A DNA stretch of 6,954 nt from Planctomycetales bacterium (GCA_020054355.1 JAGVLI010000513.1:1-6954), one strand, 5' to 3'; shown: positions 1 through 6,477, counted from the first letter of the stretch. Notes: generated from the letters alone by a model not told the origin. Program-made: numbers and translations.

Positions 1-1
1 A

Positions 2-1081
2 AAGGGCGTGGCCAACATCGCCGGCGTGATGCAGTCCCGGCTCGCCATCGGCCGCATGACCCAGGCCGACTTGCTCAAGGCCATGACGCTGCTGGGCACC
101 ACCGCCTCGCTGGCTGCCCTGTCCGACCGCGACGTGGTCGTCGAAGCGGTGATCGAGAACGAGGACGCCAAGGTCCAGCTCTATCGCCAGTTGCAATCGG
201 TGCTGCCGGCCGAGGCCATCCTGGCTTCCAACACCTCGACGATCTCCATTACGCGCATGGCCCAGGCGGTGGAGCGTCCGGAGCAATTCGCCGGCATGCA
301 CTTCTTCAATCCGGTCGATCGCATGCAACTGGTCGAAGTGATTCGCGGCGAAAAGACCAGCGACGTGACCACGGCTACCCTCGTCGCCCTGGCGAAGCAA
401 ATTGGCAAGACCCCCATCGTGGTCAAGGACTGCCCTGGCTTCCTGGTGAACCGCATTCTCTTCCCCTACATGAACGAAGCGATGGCCCTGCTGGAGGAAG
501 GCGCGGAGCCGCGCGCCCTCGACAAGGCCGCGACCGCCTTTGGCATGCCGATGGGGCCGGTGGCGCTTAACGACGTGGTCGGCCTGGACACGGCCCTCTA
601 TGCCGGCCGGGTCGTCAACACCGCCTTCGCCGACCGCGCCAAGAACACCACCATCCTCGATGCCCTGGTCGCCGCCGGACGCCTCGGCCAGAAGACTGGT
701 TCGGGCTTTTACACCTATCCCAAGGGCCCGCGCGGCGTCGATGATCCGGCACTGGCCGGGTTTCTGGCAAAGGTCCGCACGGGCGCCGCTCGAAAGATCA
801 GCAGCGAAGAGCTGACCGACCGGCTCTTCCTGCCGATGCTCACCGAGGCAAGCCGGGTGCTGACGGAAGGCATCGTCCGCGAGCCGGCCGACGTGGACAT
901 GGGCCTGATTCTCGGCATCGGCTTCCCGGCGTTTCGCGGCGGCTTGCTCCGCTGGGCGGATACCGTGGGATTGCCCCAGGTGGTGGAAAAGCTGCGCGGC
1001 TACGAGAAGCTCGGACCGCGCTTCCAGCCGACCGAGCAAATCCTGAAGCTGGCGGCGGAAAGGAAGGGCTTCTATTCTTGA
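2..1081 (+). CDS. FadB/FadJ-type 3-hydroxyacyl-CoA dehydrogenase, C-terminal part (5' truncated by window)
   Basis: This is the second half of a beta-oxidation multifunctional protein, which oxidises L-3-hydroxyacyl-CoA to 3-ketoacyl-CoA with NAD+ in the cytoplasm. The reading frame is open to the left edge, so the true start lies outside; the GTG at 8 is only the first possible start in view. Counting from that GTG, the tail of the NAD-binding domain shows VVVEAVIE (43-50) and the SNTS motif (74-77). The catalytic His sits in GMHFFNPV (His98), with Glu110 in VEVI as its likely partner. The first C-terminal 3HCDH domain follows, with CPGFLVNRI (Asn148) and GSGFYTY. A second 3HCDH-C copy covers roughly 260-357, with ILGIGFPAFRGG and a C-terminal ERKGFYS. 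Two C-terminal repeats are typical of FadB/FadJ. From the position of the catalytic His in FadB, about 350 residues, probably an enoyl-CoA hydratase (crotonase) domain, should lie upstream. FadB versus FadJ cannot be decided here. Confidence 0.93.
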   Translation, partial: KGVANIAGVMQSRLAIGRMTQADLLKAMTLLGTTASLAALSDRDVVVEAVIENEDAKVQLYRQLQSVLPAEAILASNTSTISITRMAQAVERPEQFAGMHFFNPVDRMQLVEVIRGEKTSDVTTATLVALAKQIGKTPIVVKDCPGFLVNRILFPYMNEAMALLEEGAEPRALDKAATAFGMPMGPVALNDVVGLDTALYAGRVVNTAFADRAKNTTILDALVAAGRLGQKTGSGFYTYPKGPRGVDDPALAGFLAKVRTGAARKISSEELTDRLFLPMLTEASRVLTEGIVREPADVDMGLILGIGFPAFRGGLLRWADTVGLPQVVEKLRGYEKLGPRFQPTEQILKLAAERKGFYS

Positions 1082-1101
1082 GGTGCGCCGGCTGGCGAGC
1101 G

Positions 1102-1117
1102 GTGGGCGTCAGCCCAC
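1102..1117 (+). terminator. Possible weak terminator hairpin after the FadJ-like gene
   Basis: A 6-base GC-rich stem, GTGGGC (1102-1107) with GCCCAC (1112-1117), closes a 4-base GTCA loop. It begins 20 bases after the stop codon. The following tail, TGTTTCC, is only mildly T-rich, so intrinsic termination would be weak. A dispersed palindromic repeat is an equal alternative. The hairpin is seen directly; the function is inferred. Confidence 0.3.
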
Positions 1118-1137
1118 TGTTTCCGGATGCGGAAAGT

Positions 1138-1210
1138 CGTAGGGTCCGCTGTGCGGACCGTTGAATCACCAGAATCGGGATGGTTCATGGTCCGCACAGC
1201 GGACCCTACG
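1138..1210. repeat. Inverted pair of REP-like palindromes (BIME-like element)
   Basis: Two 22-base arms (1138-1159 and 1189-1210) are perfect reverse complements, separated by 29 bases. Each arm is itself a hairpin: GGTCCGC, a 3-base TGT/ACA loop, then GCGGACC. At the outer foot of each palindrome stands GTAG (1139-1142, and its mirror CTAC at 1206-1209). A GTAG tetranucleotide next to a short palindrome, in two inverted copies, is the described anatomy of REP sequences mobilised by RAYT (TnpA-REP, Y1 HUH) transposases. No RAYT gene is present in the window, so this would be a non-autonomous copy. It sits between the FadJ-like gene and the promoter candidate of the Uma2 gene. The symmetry is certain; membership of a REP family needs a genome-wide copy count. 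Confidence 0.75.
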
Positions 1211-1235
1211 GACGTTCTGTCCGCCCGCCCTCAGC

Positions 1236-1264
1236 TTGTCGCGCTATTGTGGCGATGGTACACT
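1236..1264 (+). promoter_or_regulatory. Candidate sigma70-type promoter with extended -10, for the Uma2 gene
   Basis: TTGTCG (1236-1241, 4 of 6 to the -35 consensus) and TACACT (1259-1264, 4 of 6 to the -10 consensus) are separated by the ideal 17 bases. A TGG (1256-1258) directly before the -10 gives the extended TGn motif. The predicted start is near 1271, leaving a leader of about 50 bases before the ATG at 1322. The REP-like pair ends 25 bases upstream of the -35. The match is by eye to the E. coli consensus, which may differ in this organism. Confidence 0.42.
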
Positions 1265-1309
1265 CGATTTCACTCCAGAATTGCGAGTTGTCGCCGTCCA
1301 GAAGTGATT

Positions 1310-1313
1310 GGAG
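1310..1313 (+). promoter_or_regulatory. Shine-Dalgarno site that sets the Uma2 start
   Basis: GGAG, continuing as GGAGAA, lies 8 bases before the ATG at 1322. It selects this start over the far-upstream in-frame ATG at 1127, whose extension would run through the REP-like repeat and the promoter candidate. Confidence 0.65.
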
Positions 1314-1321
1314 AAGTGGCC

Positions 1322-1894
1322 ATGATCGTATCCGCGCCAGCCATCATCATGTCAACCGACGAATTGCTGGCGATGCCGAACGACGGCGTCCAGCGCTGGC
1401 TGATTCGCGGCCATTTACGGGAGCTGCCCATGACCGTCCGCAATCGCTGGCATAGCCAGATCATGATGCGTATCGCCCAGTTGCTGGGCAATTGGCTGGA
1501 CAAACAGCCGTTGCCGCGCGGCGAAATCTTCGGCGGTGAGGTGGGTGTCCGGCTGCGCCGCAATCCCGATACGACGGTCGGCGTGGATTTGATCTACATT
1601 TCGCCGCAATTGGCTGCCCTGGACCCGGACGACACTACCTTGATCGACGGCGCGCCGATCCTCGCCGTCGAAATCCTCTTGTCCAATGACACGCTCGAAC
1701 AAATCACCGAGAAGGTGGCTGAGTATCTGGATGCCGGCGTTGCTCTGGTCTGGATCGTGAATCCGCACGACCGCACCGTCGTAGTCTATCGGCAGGGCGC
1801 GGAACCTGAAATGTTCAATGTGCGGCAGGAACTGTCCGGCGATCCGCACATGCCGGGACTGCGGATTCCCGTCGCGCAGATTTTCGTCCGCTGA
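1322..1894 (+). CDS. Uma2 family (DUF820) PD-(D/E)XK endonuclease-like protein
   Basis: The product has 190 residues, the usual length of this family. Uma2 proteins have a restriction-endonuclease-like fold and are greatly expanded in cyanobacteria, planctomycetes and some other phyla; their cellular role is not established. The N-terminus shows the family's short lead (STDELLAMP, 11-19). The putative active-site residues appear in the expected order: Asp89 in VGVDLIYIS, Glu117 in PILAVEILLSND, and Lys131 in ITEKVAEYLDAGV. A typical end-strand follows, VWIVNPHDRTVVVYR (143-157). The core therefore looks intact. The start at 1322 has a good Shine-Dalgarno site; a longer frame from 1127 is open but reads through repeat and promoter sequence and has no family resemblance. 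The gene converges on dus with 15 bases between stop codons and no visible bidirectional terminator. No partner gene is adjacent, so it looks like a stand-alone member. Confidence 0.88.
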   Translation: MIVSAPAIIMSTDELLAMPNDGVQRWLIRGHLRELPMTVRNRWHSQIMMRIAQLLGNWLDKQPLPRGEIFGGEVGVRLRRNPDTTVGVDLIYISPQLAALDPDDTTLIDGAPILAVEILLSNDTLEQITEKVAEYLDAGVALVWIVNPHDRTVVVYRQGAEPEMFNVRQELSGDPHMPGLRIPVAQIFVR

Positions 1895-1909
1895 GCGATT
1901 GGTCCCCCA

Positions 1910-3004
1910 TTACCAGTGCGCGTTCGGCCCCTGCGGCGTCGCGATCACCGCGTTCATCTCTTCGAGCCGGCCGAAGTCCGCTGGCGGGCCGCGGTCCCGC
2001 AAGCGCTCGACGATCTCCTCGAATTCCGCGACGCTCTCCAGGCGTACCAGCCGTTGCTGGAAGTCGCGGCCCGGCTTCAAGGTCCGGCAATACCAGTTGG
2101 CGACCTTGCGAAACGACAGGCAACCGAAGCGTTCGCTGCGATGCTGCACCAGCAAGTGGAAGTGCCGGTCCATGAACGCCAGTCGTTGCTCGTAGGTCGC
2201 CGGCGCGGGTGCCTCGCCGGTGGCCAGCCAGCCTTGCAGCTGGGCGAAGATCCAGGGGTTGAGCAGCGCTCCGCGACCGATCGCCACCGCCTGGCAGCCG
2301 GTGTATTCCATCATGTGCAGGGCATCCGCGCGGCTGCGCACATCGCCGTTGCCGATCACCGGAATGCGCTCCACGGCTTCGACGACGGCGCGGATGCCAT
2401 CCAGCTTCACTTTGCCGCCGAAGCCTTGCTCGCGCGTCCGGCCGTGAATCGTGACTGCCGCCACGCCGGCCTGCTCGAATTCGCGGGCGAAGTACGGTGC
2501 GCTCCAGTCGCTGTCGTCCCAGCCCAGGCGCATCTTGACCGTAATCGGAATCCGCACCGCCTCGACCACGGTCTGCACCAGTCGAATGGTCGCGGCCGGG
2601 TCGCACATCAGCGCGGAGCCGCCGCCGTTCTGGCAGACTTTCCGCACCGGGCAACCCATGTTGATGTCCACGACGGCCACGCCGCGCTCCTGGAGGAAGC
2701 GGGCGGCATCGGCCATCTCCGCGGCGTCATTGCCGTAAATCTGCACCGCGAGCGGGTGGTCCTCCGGGCAGGACTGAATCAATTCCAGCGTCTTGCGGTT
2801 GAAATGCCGGACCATGGCGCGGGCGCTGACCAGGTCCGTGGTCGCCAGGCCCAGGCCGCCCAGCGACCGAACCGCCAGGCGCAAGGACAGCATGGTATAG
2901 CCGGCCAGCGGCGCGAGGAAGAACCGGCTGGGCGCCTCGACGGCGCCGATGCGCAGCGGCCCGGACAGCGAACGAGTTTCTGGCAGAGGGACAGCGGTTT
3001 CCAT
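1910..3004 (-). CDS. tRNA-dihydrouridine synthase, DusB-like
   Basis: This FMN enzyme reduces specific uridines in the tRNA D-loop to dihydrouridine using NADPH. The product has 364 residues from the ATG at 3004. In order it shows the FMN-barrel entry FFLAPLAGYT (about 28-37), VQIYGND (about 87-93), and NMGCPVRKV with the catalytic Cys118. It continues with ITVKMRLGW (FMN-contacting Lys157), TIHGRTR (His187), IPVIGNGDV (about 214-222) and AIGRGALLNPWIF (about 241-253), followed by the helical C-terminal tRNA-binding domain. The GxGS after the catalytic Cys and the IHGRTR motif fit DusB best. A longer frame begins with an ATG at 3061, but that ATG lies inside a strong terminator-like hairpin, so 3004 is preferred even though no clear Shine-Dalgarno site precedes it. 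The Asp usual after AGVT is replaced (AGYTM), a small variation. The family call is firm; the subgroup letter is less so. Confidence 0.93.
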   Translation of the reverse strand: METAVPLPETRSLSGPLRIGAVEAPSRFFLAPLAGYTMLSLRLAVRSLGGLGLATTDLVSARAMVRHFNRKTLELIQSCPEDHPLAVQIYGNDAAEMADAARFLQERGVAVVDINMGCPVRKVCQNGGGSALMCDPAATIRLVQTVVEAVRIPITVKMRLGWDDSDWSAPYFAREFEQAGVAAVTIHGRTREQGFGGKVKLDGIRAVVEAVERIPVIGNGDVRSRADALHMMEYTGCQAVAIGRGALLNPWIFAQLQGWLATGEAPAPATYEQRLAFMDRHFHLLVQHRSERFGCLSFRKVANWYCRTLKPGRDFQQRLVRLESVAEFEEIVERLRDRGPPADFGRLEEMNAVIATPQGPNAHW

Positions 3005-3040
3005 GAGGACCAGGATACGCCCGACGCGAAAAACCGAACA

Positions 3041-3078
3041 GAGCAAAAGAAGACCCCTCATCCCTTGCGGGAGAGGGG
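3041..3078 (-). terminator. Rho-independent terminator of the SPFH gene pair
   Basis: Read on the minus strand, a 10-base-pair stem (3073-3078 with 3054-3059, and 3069-3072 with 3061-3064) carries one bulged base at 3060 and a 4-base loop. It is followed by the T-rich tail TCTTCTTTTGCTC (3053-3041). The hairpin begins 35 bases past the stop codon of the 509-residue SPFH protein and lies before the dus start, so it separates the two transcripts. A dispersed CCCTC...GAGGG repeat acting as terminator is also possible. Confidence 0.7.
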
Positions 3079-3112
3079 TACGGGGAAAGCAACCTCCGAT
3101 TCGGTTACTCGT

Positions 3113-4642
3113 TTACTTCGGCGGCGCCGGTTTCGTCGCGTTCGCGCCGGGCGCCGGCATCATCAGGCTCATGTTTTTGCCGTCCATGTTGGTCCAGAAG
3201 GTGCCCGGTCCGCTGTGCATCAGCCGGATCGACATCTTCGGGTTCAGCGACTCCGCCAGCGTGTAGCGCAGGAAGGCGTTCGGATCGTTCTGGAAGACCT
3301 CCATCTTCATCTGATACAGGCCGTTCTTGGCGGTGTCCTTCAGCTTGGCGACTTCCGCCGCCGCGCTGCCCAGCACCTGGCTGCGCTCGGCTTCGAGCGT
3401 CGCGATCTGGGCGCCGTAATCGGCCTTCATCTTGTCGATCTCGGCGTGCGTGCGGGTGCCGATGTTCTCCACGTCGCGGTCGATCGCCGCCACCAGGCGG
3501 GTCGTCTCGGCCTTGACCTCCGCCACCCGCTGCACCACCAGCTCGCGCTCGCGCTCGACCTTGGTCAGCGTGTCGGCGGTTGCCTCGGCCGCCTGGTTGG
3601 TCAGCTCGGTTTCCAGGGCGATCTGCTTGGCGCGGATCGGCTTCAGATACTCTTCGGGGATGACGATGTCCCGGATGAAGGCCGAGCGCACCGCCACGTT
3701 CTTCTCGGAACACTTCAGCACCAGCTCGCGGGTGAAGTCGGCCTGGAACTTCTCGCGCCGCGTGCCTTCGATGAACTCCTGCACGCCGTAGTCGATGCCC
3801 TTGGCCCGGCTGATGGCCTGGGCTTGCAGCTTGATGACGTTCTCCTCCAGCTGGTGGTGGTTGCCGTACTCCTTGACCAGGCCCGGCATGTCCTGCGGCA
3901 GCACCTCATATTCGATGGTGCAGTCCATGCTGATCTCGAAACCGCCCTTGGAAGTGAACTTGATGGCGCTGTTGTGGCTCGGTCGAACGTCGTACTTGAA
4001 GGTAATCTGATAAACGCCGACTTCGATCGGAATCACCGCGATTTCCCTGGTGTTCAGGTAATAAAGCCCCGGCTGCAGGACCTCGGGCTGAATGCCCTTG
4101 TTCTTGCCCAGCAAGCGCCGTTGCACGCCGACGAATCCTGGAAATACTTCGACCGCGGCGACGATCTCCACGTCGTAGCCGTGCCGGTTCAGCCGATACT
4201 CGCCGGGCAGCAGGACCTGGCGCTGGATGCCTTGCTGGCCGCTCTCGGCCAGGTCTTCACCGGGAGGCAGGGGGTCGCCGCCCTTGGCCGTGACAATGCC
4301 GACCTTGCCGGCGGGCACGACCGCGTTGGCATGCACCTCGCTGTCGTAGAGGATCGGCCAGATCAGGTGCCAGCCTTCGCCGAGCACCGCGCGCTGCACG
4401 CCGATCTCGCCAGGCTCGGCCAGCAGGCGGCCGCCCTCGATCTTCTTGCCGTACTTGGAAAGGACGACCAGATGCTGTCCCGGTTCGACGTAAACGAAAA
4501 AGGTGTGCCACAAGGTCAGCAGGCCGCCCAGGGCCAGCAGGCTGGCGACGCTGGCCAGCAGGGCCAGCAGGGCCAGCCGCTTCCAGCGGCCCCAGTCGGG
4601 CGAGGCGGGCAGGACCGAAAGGAACGAATCGTCGTTGGACAT
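3113..4642 (-). CDS. SPFH/band-7 domain membrane protein, second of a paralogous pair
   Basis: The product has 509 residues. SPFH (stomatin, prohibitin, flotillin, HflK/C) proteins assemble into large rings or cages on membranes; the substrate or partner here is unknown. A short charged N-terminus is followed by one hydrophobic segment (about 22-49, rich in Leu/Ala), a signal anchor. A repeat region follows with GIQRQVLLPGEYRLN (138-152), GIQPEVLQPGLYYLN (183-197) and a degenerate copy at 81-95. The band-7 core lies at about 200-340, with FTSKGGFEISMDCTIEYEVLP (229-249, read with a break after Met239) matching FPSRDGFILKPHVQVEYQVMP in its neighbour (break after Pro). A long Ala/Glu/Lys/Arg-rich coiled coil spans about 335-440. 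The tail contains LAESLNPKMSIRLMHSGPG (462-480) and ends in Pro/Ala. The start at 4642 has AAGGA 8 bases upstream. It lies 106 bases after its paralogue and probably shares its transcript. It is not a simple flotillin or HflK/C because of the added repeats. Confidence 0.85.
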   Translation of the reverse strand: MSNDDSFLSVLPASPDWGRWKRLALLALLASVASLLALGGLLTLWHTFFVYVEPGQHLVVLSKYGKKIEGGRLLAEPGEIGVQRAVLGEGWHLIWPILYDSEVHANAVVPAGKVGIVTAKGGDPLPPGEDLAESGQQGIQRQVLLPGEYRLNRHGYDVEIVAAVEVFPGFVGVQRRLLGKNKGIQPEVLQPGLYYLNTREIAVIPIEVGVYQITFKYDVRPSHNSAIKFTSKGGFEISMDCTIEYEVLPQDMPGLVKEYGNHHQLEENVIKLQAQAISRAKGIDYGVQEFIEGTRREKFQADFTRELVLKCSEKNVAVRSAFIRDIVIPEEYLKPIRAKQIALETELTNQAAEATADTLTKVERERELVVQRVAEVKAETTRLVAAIDRDVENIGTRTHAEIDKMKADYGAQIATLEAERSQVLGSAAAEVAKLKDTAKNGLYQMKMEVFQNDPNAFLRYTLAESLNPKMSIRLMHSGPGTFWTNMDGKNMSLMMPAPGANATKPAPPK

Positions 4643-4650
4643 GGTTTGGA

Positions 4651-4655
4651 TCCTT
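4651..4655 (-). promoter_or_regulatory. Shine-Dalgarno site of the 509-residue SPFH gene
   Basis: AAGGA on the minus strand lies 8 bases before the ATG at 4642. It supports independent translation initiation of the second SPFH gene and fixes its start. Confidence 0.6.
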
Positions 4656-4662
4656 ATTCAAT

Positions 4663-4729
4663 GCTGGTTCGTCCAGCGGTCAGCGAGGCGGAGCCTCGGA
4701 AAAAACAAGGTCACAAAACGTATTTTGCG
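4663..4729 (-). other. Three consecutive potential hairpins in the spacer between the SPFH genes
   Basis: In the direction of transcription there are three stems. The first is AT-rich with 7 pairs including a G-U (4729-4712). The second is CGAGGC/GCCTCG around a 3-base loop (4698-4684). The third is GCTGG/CCAGC around a 5-base loop (4677-4663). A run of six T on the minus strand (4705-4700) lies between the first and second stems. The first stem is too weak for a confident terminator, and the second has its T run on the wrong side. The spacer could attenuate transcription, stabilise a processed mRNA, or simply carry a small palindromic repeat with the AGGCGGAGCCT core. Pairings are seen; function is inferred. 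Confidence 0.4.
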
Positions 4730-4748
4730 AAGCCGCCAGCGCGCCGCC

Positions 4749-6374
4749 TCAGCGGCCCGGAGTCGCTCCGTTGGCCCCACCATTGCCTGGGGCTGGGGCG
4801 GGAGCCTTGCTGATCGTGGGCGGCGGGCTGAGGTAGGTCGTCAGCACCTTGGCCAGGTCGCTGTCGTCCGCCGCGAAGATTTCCGTCAAACTGGGCGCCA
4901 GCTTGCTCAGCATGTGATACTGGGCGAAGTTCTGCACGCCGTTGAAGCCCTGCACCGCTTTCCGCAGACCGGCCACCGCCGCCTCGTTTTCCAGGATGAT
5001 GACGGTTGCGTCCGCCTTGCCTCGGGCCAGGGCCGCTTCCGCTTCCTTGCGGGCCGCTTCCAGCCGCAGCTGGGCGTTTTCCAGGTCCTGCTTGAGCTTC
5101 TGTTCCTCGACGCCCTTGCGCTGCGCCGCCTTGGTCATTTCCTGCTTGCGGCGCGTCTCGGCCTCGGTCCGCTCTTTTTCCCGCTGCGGCAAGGCTTCCT
5201 TGGCTTTCAGCTCCTGCTCGCTCTGATACTGCTTGACCAGCGCCTTGTTCTCTTCCTGCCGGACCAGCGCCTGCTCGCGCGCCGAGATCAGGCTGGCCAG
5301 CTCGCGGGGCGGGTCCATGCTCGCCAGCGTCACGGCCCGGATGGTGATGCCCAGCTCCGCGCAGCGCGGCTTGATCTTTTCTTCCAGCGCTTTCTGCAGC
5401 TTCTCGCGGTTGTTCAGCTGTTTCTTGTCCTGGGCCCCCGCGCCGGTGATGATGAAGTCCTTGGCGTCGAAATTACTGCCCTCGATCCGGGCATAACCGC
5501 GGATGTGCGGCAGGATCACTTTTTGCAGGATTTCGTTCTCGGCCATCTCGGCGGCCGTCGAGTCCTTCTGATCGAGCTTGCCTTTATCCGAGATGCGCAC
5601 CAGCACTTCCGGGGCTTTCTCCGGCATCACCTGGTATTCGACCTGCACGTGCGGCTTGAGGATGAAGCCGTCGCGCGAGGGGAAAGCGATGTCCCCCAGA
5701 TCGACCTTGTGCGAGCGCACCTCGACCGGCGCGATCGCTTCGACCTGGGTATTGATGTAATAGGTGCCCGGCCGAACGTGCTCCTGCTGCACGCCGCGGT
5801 AGCCGGACCGGACCACGTAAAGCCCCTTGCCCAGGTCGATCTTGTCCTTCAGTTCCGTCGGGTCCTTGCCGACCTTGAGGGTGCGCACGCCTACCGCATC
5901 CGCGTTGATCTGGATGGCGGGGACCATTTCACAGGAGTAGGCGTAGCGGTTGAGTTGATGGTCGCCGGGCAGCAGCACGTCGCGGACGATGCCCTTCTCG
6001 CCGTCCTGGGCCAGGAAATCCCCGGCGGCGATACGCTCGGCCGGGATGTCCTTGCCGTAACGGCGCGTCAGCACCAGCGCATAGTTGGTCGGCACCCGGA
6101 CCAGGTCGTGCAGCTCGCTCTTCCAGAAGAGCGGGTTCAGGAAGTAGCGGCCGGGCAGATCGGGTTCGAGCAGCACGCCCTTGTACGAACTGTCGGGTGC
6201 GACCAGCTGGCCTTCGGGCAGGTCCTTGCCCCACTTGTGGATGCGCACCAGCACTTTGCCGGGCGGCACTTCCACGCGCTCGATCATCCAGACCCAGCCC
6301 AGGTACATCAGGACGGCGGTTCCGGCCAGTCCCAGCCAGAGCGCCAGGCGCGGCGTTCCAGAAGAGGAGTTCAT
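4749..6374 (-). CDS. SPFH/band-7 domain membrane protein, first of a paralogous pair
   Basis: The product has 541 residues from the ATG at 6374. One hydrophobic anchor (about 8-30) is followed by three copies of a module with the consensus G-[IV]-x7-PG-x3-[LI]-N: 66-80 (GVLLEPDLPGRYFLN), 128-142 (GIVRDVLLPGDHQLN) and 194-208 (GVQQEHVRPGTYYIN). The band-7 core follows at about 210-365, with PVEVRSHKVDLGD and VQVEYQVMPEKAPEVL. A highly charged coiled coil spans about 365-455 (Glu/Lys/Arg/Gln-rich), then a conserved-looking end containing YHMLSKLAPSLTEIFA (486-501) and a Pro/Ala/Gly tail. The module, core and coiled-coil order is shared with the 509-residue neighbour, so the two arose by duplication and probably assemble together on the membrane, with most of the chain on one face. 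An ATG at 6380 is also in frame, but the GGAG site is 8 bases from 6374 and only 2 from 6380. No protease motif is present in it; the biological role is unknown. Confidence 0.86.
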   Translation of the reverse strand: MNSSSGTPRLALWLGLAGTAVLMYLGWVWMIERVEVPPGKVLVRIHKWGKDLPEGQLVAPDSSYKGVLLEPDLPGRYFLNPLFWKSELHDLVRVPTNYALVLTRRYGKDIPAERIAAGDFLAQDGEKGIVRDVLLPGDHQLNRYAYSCEMVPAIQINADAVGVRTLKVGKDPTELKDKIDLGKGLYVVRSGYRGVQQEHVRPGTYYINTQVEAIAPVEVRSHKVDLGDIAFPSRDGFILKPHVQVEYQVMPEKAPEVLVRISDKGKLDQKDSTAAEMAENEILQKVILPHIRGYARIEGSNFDAKDFIITGAGAQDKKQLNNREKLQKALEEKIKPRCAELGITIRAVTLASMDPPRELASLISAREQALVRQEENKALVKQYQSEQELKAKEALPQREKERTEAETRRKQEMTKAAQRKGVEEQKLKQDLENAQLRLEAARKEAEAALARGKADATVIILENEAAVAGLRKAVQGFNGVQNFAQYHMLSKLAPSLTEIFAADDSDLAKVLTTYLSPPPTISKAPAPAPGNGGANGATPGR

Positions 6375-6382
6375 GGACATTT

Positions 6383-6386
6383 CTCC
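6383..6386 (-). promoter_or_regulatory. Shine-Dalgarno site deciding between two in-frame ATGs
   Basis: GGAG on the minus strand stands 8 bases from the ATG at 6374 but only 2 from the ATG at 6380. It therefore favours translation from 6374 and shortens the product by two residues. Confidence 0.6.
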
Positions 6387-6477
6387 AGAAGGACGGGAGC
6401 GTTCGACCCTTTCAACACTTGGCCCATTTTCATCTGTAGGTAATTCGCCGCACGAACCGGGCGCTTTGTGCCGGACG

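Noticed and set aside
1138..1210. CRISPR repeats or insertion-sequence ends
   Set aside because: There are only two copies and they are inverted, with no spacer array and no transposase between or beside them. The REP-pair reading explains the structure better.
1127..1321. N-terminal extension of the Uma2 gene
   Set aside because: The 65 added residues read through the REP-like repeat and promoter candidate and resemble no Uma2 N-terminus. A good Shine-Dalgarno site precedes 1322.
1895..1909. Bidirectional terminator between the convergent Uma2 and dus genes
   Set aside because: The 15-base gap holds no stem with a T tail in either direction.
4684..4705. Hairpin next to an A/T run as a terminator between the SPFH genes
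   Set aside because: On the minus strand the T run precedes the stem, and on the plus strand the stem is followed by A, so neither direction gives an intrinsic terminator.
1916..4813. A 965-codon plus-strand open frame opposite dus and the second SPFH gene
   Set aside because: Its codons are exact reverse complements of the minus-strand codons. Stops there would need TTA, CTA or TCA sense codons, which GC-rich genes avoid. The translation is His/Arg/Gln-rich with no family resemblance, and it crosses a terminator and two gene boundaries.
4503..6443. A 646-codon plus-strand open frame opposite the first SPFH gene
   Set aside because: Same codon-register artefact as the frame opposite dus. 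The minus-strand product has clear anchor, repeat, band-7 and coiled-coil segments.
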